A DNA stretch of 64,000 nucleotides, from assembly GCA_018907035.1 (NCBI GenBank), contig JACCIC010000099.1, positions 186,001 to 250,000 of the forward strand, read 5' to 3'. The position numbers and the translations under genes were made by a program. The stretch comes from Sycobia sp. Sy_11 (lineage: Eukaryota; Arthropoda; Insecta; Hymenoptera; Epichrysomallidae). The notes below the pieces were generated by a model, which worked only from the letters and a program-made list of their open reading frames with translations, had not been told where the DNA came from and ran no database searches. Below are positions 57,513 through 64,000 of the stretch, piece after piece (positions within the stretch are counted from its first letter, which is position 1; each line of letters opens with the position of its first letter).

Positions 57513-57752
57513 GTTCTTACATAAGAAAAAATAAAATTTTCAAAAGATATCCAAGGTGATGAAAATGTCAGATTCATCTGAAGAAGAGAAAGGTTAATAT
57601 CGACTCAAGTTACCCTTCTTTCGGATATTAATCCCAAAGTTGGATATGATCATTCTAATGAGGTGGCCTGGTATTAATAGCTTAAGCTACTTACTCTGAG
57701 CTAATATTCGACATAATTAAAGATACTACCTACTGGCCGCTGTTTAACCGCG
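56977..57752 (-). mobile_element. Second Helitron copy, short
   Basis: The minus-strand 3' end is CTCGGGCGAAGCCGAG, ten bases, CTAG, followed by T, as in the first copy. It has four to five 60-bp repeat units (57108-57385), a short (GA)n (57478-57509), and a 5' part that matches 33545-33790 (for example ggatatga-cat and gtggcctggtatta). The 5' end is less well kept. Confidence 0.75.
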
Positions 57753-58051
57753 CACGTGTTCGATACTACTTTAGTACACGCACGATATATCGAGTCGACG
57801 CCAATTTCGGTTTATTATCACCATCAAATTATAATACACGGCTTATAATGTATGCGTTATTTTTATTTATTTATTTATTTTATTATTTATTGAGGAAAGT
57901 AAAATGCTTTTCAATGAAAAAAGCCTATGTCCTTCCGAAGATAATGCAGAATATATGTTTCGAATTTCAGAACAATTGGTCCAGTAGTTTCTCTCTTTAT
58001 CATGTACCAACCAATACACGCTTTGTTTTTATAAATTAGCATTATATTTTA

Positions 58052-58053
<2 letters not shown>

Positions 58054-58101
<48 letters not shown>
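58054..58101. repeat. (AT)n microsatellite
   Basis: AT run of 48 bp. Confidence 0.95.
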
Positions 58102-58105
<4 letters not shown>

Positions 58106-58207
58106 TCACTAATTCTATAGATTCACTAATTTGAGCTAAAAGTCCATGAGTAAGCAAATGAGACAGTGAATAGGTTAGACAGCCAGTTTATCATTTATTT
58201 AAGTTAC

Positions 58208-58209
<2 letters not shown>

Positions 58210-58255
<46 letters not shown>
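58210..58255. repeat. (AT)n microsatellite
   Basis: AT run of 46 bp. Confidence 0.95.
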
Positions 58256-58257
<2 letters not shown>

Positions 58258-58898
58258 TTTGTTTTATTTAATATACTTGCTTTAATGATTTTATATATTT
58301 ATCAAGAATAATAATATTTTTTATGTCTTTTACGATTTACACGAAACTTAACTTATAGTTTTTAATAGAAATGCTTTCAAAAGTCCGGTCTGACAATTTT
58401 TTTTCAGCAATACAGTACTATATGTGTTGATATTCATAAAAATAAGGTAATTACGTGGTTCTTTTTAATTATTTTAACTTTACTAATTTTTATACTTATA
58501 ACTGATCTATGAATACATGTTCATGTTCTTTTATTAGAATGAACTTATCTAAAAATAATATTGATAATAAGTATAAAATGTATGCAATAGATTTTTGTTT
58601 TACACTGTTATATTTCATTGTCTTTTAAAATTAAAAAAAAAGCAAGTAAAAGTCCTTTTTGTAATAAGTTGAATTTATAACGAGATTCAGGTGTAAAATA
58701 ATATCTTCTCTACTAAGCCGATCTCCTTTATTTGTATATAATTAACATCCCTGTATCTTCATATAAGGAATTAGAATTTGCGATAAATGTATGCGTAAAT
58801 TGCGGGGCGCATTAGTAAAATAAGCTGAAAAAGAAACGGATGGAGAGATTTAATTCCCTCTCTGATATCATTTGTTTTGCGCCAGTATACAACAACGC

Positions 58899-58902
<4 letters not shown>

Positions 58903-58959
<57 letters not shown>
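58903..58959. repeat. (AT)n microsatellite
   Basis: AT run of 57 bp, the longest pure AT run in the window. Confidence 0.95.
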
Positions 58960-58965
<6 letters not shown>

Positions 58966-59029
58966 TGTATCCAGTCCCGAACGAATAGCCAAACGGTAGA
59001 GGGCCAAAAGCGTAGATATAATTAGCGGC

Positions 59030-59170
59030 CTAACCTAAGCCTCTCGGTCATATATAAGTTGCACGTCCAACGTAAAGAGAGCGCGCGCTCGCGCCCGCCG
59101 CAGTTGTTACGCGGCCCTATTACATACCATCCACAGAAGAATCCAGATAAGACGACAAAGTATAAATGCG
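59030..59170. promoter_or_regulatory. GC-rich patch with alternating CG motif, possible host regulatory sequence
   Basis: agagcgcgcgctcgcgcccg at about 59077-59098 is a CpG cluster in AT-rich DNA, with a TATA-like catatataag just upstream (about 59049). No linked gene could be identified. Confidence 0.3.
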
Positions 59171-59179
59171 TGTTATAGA

Positions 59180-61580
59180 CCTTTCGGTTAATAATATCTA
59201 TAAATATATTCGCTCTAAATATATAATGAGGGATTGGTCATGGAGATGTAATATATAAAGAAAAAGATAGAATTTCCGCGTGCCTCCCTCTGTAAATCGG
59301 CTTAGACGCTTAATTTGTCAGGGTGATTTTTTTCGTTCATACCGTACACGCTTCGATTAGATTTAAAAGCATTATCGATTTGTCTTCACGCCAGCCTTCT
59401 CGAAGTACGTAGCGAACGCGATTCTTTATTTATTTCAATTTCTACAAAGCGTATTAATTATTATTTCTAGATATTTGGACATTTTAACCGTTGAGAAATT
59501 AACGCGTGTCTTATTTAAATCAATAGTTGAAGTAATGAAAACAGTTTATAAATTATATTATATGTAAGTTAAAGAGATAAAATTCTTATACTTTTATATA
59601 GAGTTTAGTAAATTAGTATATACGTATATACGTATTGATTATAACCACGCAAAAAAATATTTTGAATCTGGTATTAAGTCGCGAGCAGAGTCTATAATAT
59701 TTTTACCTGTTGAAGCTGAATCCGGAATTCGTTTATATTAATCAGATCAGTGTGAAGAACCTTGAGAGGTTGAATTGTCCACTGGAAAAAATATCATTGT
59801 ATCATATAAAATGACCAATTAAATACGTTTTGGAAATTGCTTAATCTATCCGATTAATTTTCAATAATTTTTAAGATGCAAATAGGATATAAGTCTTTTG
59901 GATGACTGTTTTGGGCGAGATTGAGGGTCGTAACTGTTATTATTATCTTCAAAACGAGCACTGAAAAGATTTAAGACCAAGGGCTCTCTCGATCTTATGA
60001 CTTAATACTTTCTTAATTTCAAATTAATATTTCCCTCGATTTAAACTGCATATGCGGTGAAGAACAATTATCAAGTTTTTAAATTGAATTTGAAGAAAGA
60101 CTGACATTTGAAGTCTAAAATTCCAATGAATATATGTAATTTCTTAATTACTGTCGATTGCAGTCCTGTTAAATTTGTACATATTAGCGTAATCAATCGA
60201 TTATGTACCTAGAATTACCTGCGAAATCGAATGAAATTTGATTGACAATCATTTATATAAGAATTTTATCTTTCCGATTGTAAATTAATTATAGAACTTC
60301 GTTCTTGTAAACTTTATTATTTTGAGCAAGGCTCATTTTAGTTGTAATTAGAATTATCTTAATCAGTTTGTATCATTTCTGAAATCTACGTATCATGGTC
60401 TTTCTTTATATGTAATAAAACTTTATTAGACAACTCCTTGGTGACAAACTTTATGGACAAACTTGGTATTTCAAGAACCGTATATGTAGCAGTAAAAAAG
60501 AGTATGTCAACAGTTAATGCGTACCAGATATGTTTTTAATTTTCTTTTGTTGTAAATTTATATTTTGTTTTATTATTTTTTATTCTATTAATGATGTACA
60601 AAAAGCCATTAACGTAATCTCGTCACGATGTACATCACTGATATACATCAGGTGATTCTAATTCCAGCGGTCTCAGCTTCTAATCAGTGATAGATTTTTA
60701 TTCAAGAAAAACATTAAAAATACCATTTTATAAAATTGTAAAGTTTAATGTCATGGATTAAATAAATTCTAGTAGTTTTTGTATAATAAAAATTAGCAGC
60801 TATAAAAATTGTAAATTCTTTGTAATATGATAAAAGAGTTACGAGGCTCAGTGTCTTGAGAATTCTGCAGCTATGATTAATAATATTTTATTATTTAACA
60901 TACAGTATAGGTGACGTGTTTTGTATGCTTTTCTTTGTTTACAATTATCTTCTAGTTTGACCTTCAAATAAAGTCCTTGACCGTGATGTTAAAAGTGAAA
61001 TCGACCCTGAATGTGAATTCATTCACTCTAAAAATTTATTTGTTTAGTTCTTTTATATCATTCAATACGATTTTCTCCATTTGATCTTGATAAGCCATTA
61101 ACCCTGCTCTGATGAAAATTTTGAATTCGGCTTTAGCAGATGAAATACTCTATAATATCTATGTGTTGGCCTTAGACTCGAAAATTATTTTTTGTATGGC
61201 TCTATTATCTTCCTATTACACATGAAATATTTCATTGTTCACATGTTCCTGTAACACTACTTAGGAACTAAAATAATTAAGTATGATTTTGAATACATTT
61301 GATTAATATATATACCTATACTAAGAGTACAATGTGGTAAAACACTGTAGTTGATATTGATATTGAAACTTTCCTATTTTGTATTCCTTGTACATGTTTA
61401 TCATTAGATACCTCTCTTATGAACATTAAAATTTTCCACGTATTCACATGGTTAAGTTTTAACTATAAATCCTTATTATTGTAAAAAGTATATAAGAGCC
61501 CCTATTACCTCTGTTGATTAATTTAAGACCGGTTCTATGGTGAAAACTAAAATAACGAAATCAATCGAATGAAACTTTCC
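59180..61580. other. No gene recognised
   Basis: AT-rich, without long frames or repeats. Confidence 0.4.
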
Positions 61581-61582
61581 TT

Positions 61583-61584
<2 letters not shown>

Positions 61585-61631
<47 letters not shown>
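61585..61631. repeat. (AT)n microsatellite
   Basis: AT run of 47 bp. Confidence 0.95.
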
Positions 61632-61637
<6 letters not shown>

Positions 61638-62135
61638 CATCATCCGACGTCGGTGTATACATCTCATAACTTTCTCAGTTTGAAGAAGAACAGGGAATGA
61701 GAGAGAGAGAGAGAGAGAGAAACTTCCAGAAACTTTTTCCCTAAAACTCTCGGATCAGTTAGAATTTTCTGAGTTGGTTCTTATATAAATAGCAAGCGAA
61801 TTACGCAATACGAGAAAAGCACTTTTCTATTATTCCTCCTTCCATTCTACTGGCTTTACTATATATATATATGGACTTTCTCAAGCGTACAAAAACAAAA
61901 TTTCATTCGATTCTATATAAGGCGTGTGTGCACGCGCGCGCGTGTATATGCCTGTATGCAAAATTTTTATGTACACATACAAGTACATATATGTAAGTAT
62001 TACAGTGGGAAAGGAAGGAAACTTTCTTTTCGCGAAAATCAAGGCAGGTGATGGCAGCACCGGTGATAACGTCAAAATAATACATCAGCAACAATATAAC
62101 TCTACTACACAGGGATACCAAGATGTACACGACCT

Positions 62136-62232
62136 GTATGTATGTATGTATGTATGTATGTATGTATGTATGTATGTATGTATGTATGTATGTATGTATG
62201 TATGTATGTATGTATGTATGTATGTATGTATA
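62136..62232. repeat. (TATG)n tetranucleotide microsatellite
   Basis: About 24 copies of TATG, followed after a short gap by (AT)n at 62242-62279. The 128- and 206-codon frames across it are repeat artefacts. Confidence 0.96.
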
Positions 62233-62237
62233 TATAG

Positions 62238-62241
<4 letters not shown>

Positions 62242-62279
<38 letters not shown>
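62242..62279. repeat. (AT)n microsatellite
   Basis: AT run of 38 bp. Confidence 0.94.
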
Positions 62280-62282
<3 letters not shown>

Positions 62283-62432
62283 TACGTATAGGCAAGGAGG
62301 AAAAGAGTGAGTGCAGAAACCTTGTGTCACAAAAGAAAGATGTCCTCTCGCCTCGCTGCAGAAGCGTGACTGGCTCCTGCGAAACTGACGCCCGAGGCTA
62401 CGGAGCCCAGTGCAACCTCGTCGAGCGCGTGC

Positions 62433-62434
<2 letters not shown>

Positions 62435-62468
<34 letters not shown>
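62435..62468. repeat. (AT)n microsatellite in a GC-rich island
   Basis: AT run of 34 bp flanked on both sides by CpG-rich sequence. Confidence 0.94.
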
Positions 62469-62470
<2 letters not shown>

Positions 62471-62479
62471 GGGAAAAGA

Positions 62480-62660
62480 GCGAGACGAAGCCAGTCCTGC
62501 CATGATGGCTGCTCCGCGAGGAGGCGCTGCCCCGCCTCTGGTCTACCATTGGTCGTGACGTCAGGCCGCGAGACGAACTGGTGGGGTGTTCTGTCACCAT
62601 CCCTCCCTTTCTCTCTCGCTCTTCTCTCACTCTCACTCGCTGCCTTACACATCCATGCTA
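62480..62660. promoter_or_regulatory. Candidate host promoter: GC box, inverted CCAAT box, CRE, CT-rich initiator region
   Basis: Within 35 bp lie CCCCGCCTC (about 62530-62538), ATTGG (62548-62552) and the palindromic CRE TGACGTCA (62556-62563). A long CT-rich tract follows (62582-62640). The island runs from about 62280 and is the GC-richest stretch in the right half of the window. The direction of transcription and the gene are not shown; the target may lie beyond the window. Confidence 0.5.
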
Positions 62661-63240
62661 TTTCTACTTTTTCTCTTTCCTTCTCGAATCACATTTCCCC
62701 TTCTGACTCTTGGACTATTCGTCAATTATATATAATATTGTGAATACCTTCGATTATTAATTAAAGGGGAAACAATTGAAAATGACTTCTACATGAATTT
62801 TTTCTGCCAATCAGCAGATGTGACTTACACGAAATGGAGTGTATTTAAATGTTATGAGAAAACATAAATGTAATTCACTTAGATGTCAGAAGTATCCGTT
62901 AATGTTTTGTTATTGAATTTTCGGCTTGGACTTCTTCAAAGTTATGTAAAGCCGAGAAAAAAATAGTGGATCGTAAAATTTTTATGCCAGTATATACACG
63001 TCATTACGCATGCAGGTTAAGACGTCAAGTACGAATATACGGTTCAAGGGCAATTTTTCTAACTTCTCGAATAAATATAACAGGCAGTGCCTATCTATAC
63101 CTGTGCTTATTGACGAGTAATTTTATCGCGATGCTGCTTCTAAATAATTTCGTATAATATAAAGGGCGGAGATGTTGTTCTCTATATCTTTCCCCTACAT
63201 TCTCCATTTCTCTTACTATCTCTCTTCTACTCTCTTTCTC

Positions 63241-63244
<4 letters not shown>

Positions 63245-63287
<43 letters not shown>
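63245..63287. repeat. (CT)n microsatellite
   Basis: CT run of 43 bp within a longer pyrimidine-rich stretch (63190-63350). Confidence 0.95.
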
Positions 63288-63290
<3 letters not shown>

Positions 63291-63359
63291 TCTCCTCCCT
63301 CTTTCCCTTACTTTCTTTCTCGTCCTCACTCACTCTCCCGCTCTCGTTCTCTTTTTTAT

Positions 63360-64000
63360 CATTTTACGAAGAGGCAAGAGATCTCTGAAAGTTCTTACAA
63401 GTTCCTGCGCGGCCCTTTTTTACCTCTTTTTCTCCCTATTTCGACAGTCGATTCTTATTGGATTTTACGAAATGCTCCGATTTTACGATCGAGTTTGCTG
63501 GAACACAATTTGAGTTTTATAAAGTGGGGTACTTTTTACGATCTGCCTTTTATGTTTGGCAGTTAATTAAAAAAGGAAAAAACGGATATGTTATAACATT
63601 AAATTTAATGCATCAGCAACGTAAAACTATATACTTAATGTAATATTTCACTAATATAATAATAGTGTGCGTTAATGTTACCGGGAAGTTTCACTCAATT
63701 CATTACCGAAAAATTACGATGTAATGTAAGATCAATAATACTACGGGATTTAATTTATTTTAAATGATTACAAAAATGGAATGAAATGCTTTTTAATGTA
63801 TAAAAACTCCTGTAGAAAAACTTTCGGCATCTGATGCCGTCAGCAATGAATTTTTCATTTAATATGTTTGAGAAATTGAAAAGCTTGCAAATGCCTGCTG
63901 ACCATTCGCACAACTCAACACGCGCACGCACGCACACACATACACAAACTCGAATTTTCTGCATATTTGCGAAGCGCACCCCATATAATTGGAATTAGTC
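63360..64000. other. No gene recognised
   Basis: Mixed-composition DNA. An alternating ACGC/ACAC patch occurs at about 63918-63945. No frame longer than about 75 codons and no structured repeat seen. Confidence 0.4.

Noticed and set aside
62085..62743. Frames of up to 206 codons across the TATG and AT repeats
   Set aside because: Made of YVCM and IYIY repeats from microsatellites, overlapping on both strands.

Overview
This is an AT-rich, repeat-dense piece of a eukaryotic nuclear genome, almost certainly an insect and most plausibly an ant or other hymenopteran. That is an inference from the mix of mariner, Penelope-like, BEL/Pao, Ty3/Gypsy, Helitron and RNase H-bearing LINE elements, the many long (AT)n tracts and a spliced trypsin-fold gene; no species marker is present. 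There is no bacterial gene organisation, no CRISPR array and no rRNA gene.

Layout. 1-4233 (minus) is the gag-protease-RT-RNase H-integrase region of a BEL/Pao LTR retrotransposon cut by the window edge, with its primer-binding site and 5' LTR at about 4666-5350. 5640-9640 (plus) is a decayed LINE with a Penelope 3' fragment (8283-8640) inserted in it. 10361-10990 is a promoter- or LTR-like block. 11243-12509 is a mariner with two stop codons.

13936-36562 (minus) is the one host gene I can reconstruct: a four-exon secreted serine-protease homologue of 316 residues in which all three catalytic residues are replaced. Its last intron is about 20 kb and is mostly transposons: a nearly intact Ty3/Gypsy element (16281-26316), a Penelope-like element (26502-29532), a mariner (29829-31098) and a Helitron carrying a 60-bp minisatellite (31494-33797).

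36.6-49.8 kb is a graveyard of mariner copies (one with an intact 347-codon frame at 45082-46125), a Ty3/Gypsy fragment, a second LINE (minus strand, 43940-49440) and a tRNA-derived SINE. 50-64 kb has few recognisable genes. It holds long (AT)n arrays, a second shorter Helitron copy (56977-57752), and several GC-richer islands, one of which (62480-62660) looks like a host promoter.

The most interesting object is the Ty3/Gypsy element. Its LTRs differ at only 3 of 622 positions. It has a long leader with an extra coiled-coil ORF and tandem repeats, a Gag with six zinc knuckles, a textbook -1 frameshift signal (slippery heptamer, 5-nt spacer, H-type pseudoknot) at the gag/pol overlap, and a duplicated protease domain in Pol. 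The second point of interest is the catalytically dead protease gene that has absorbed four transposon classes in a single intron.
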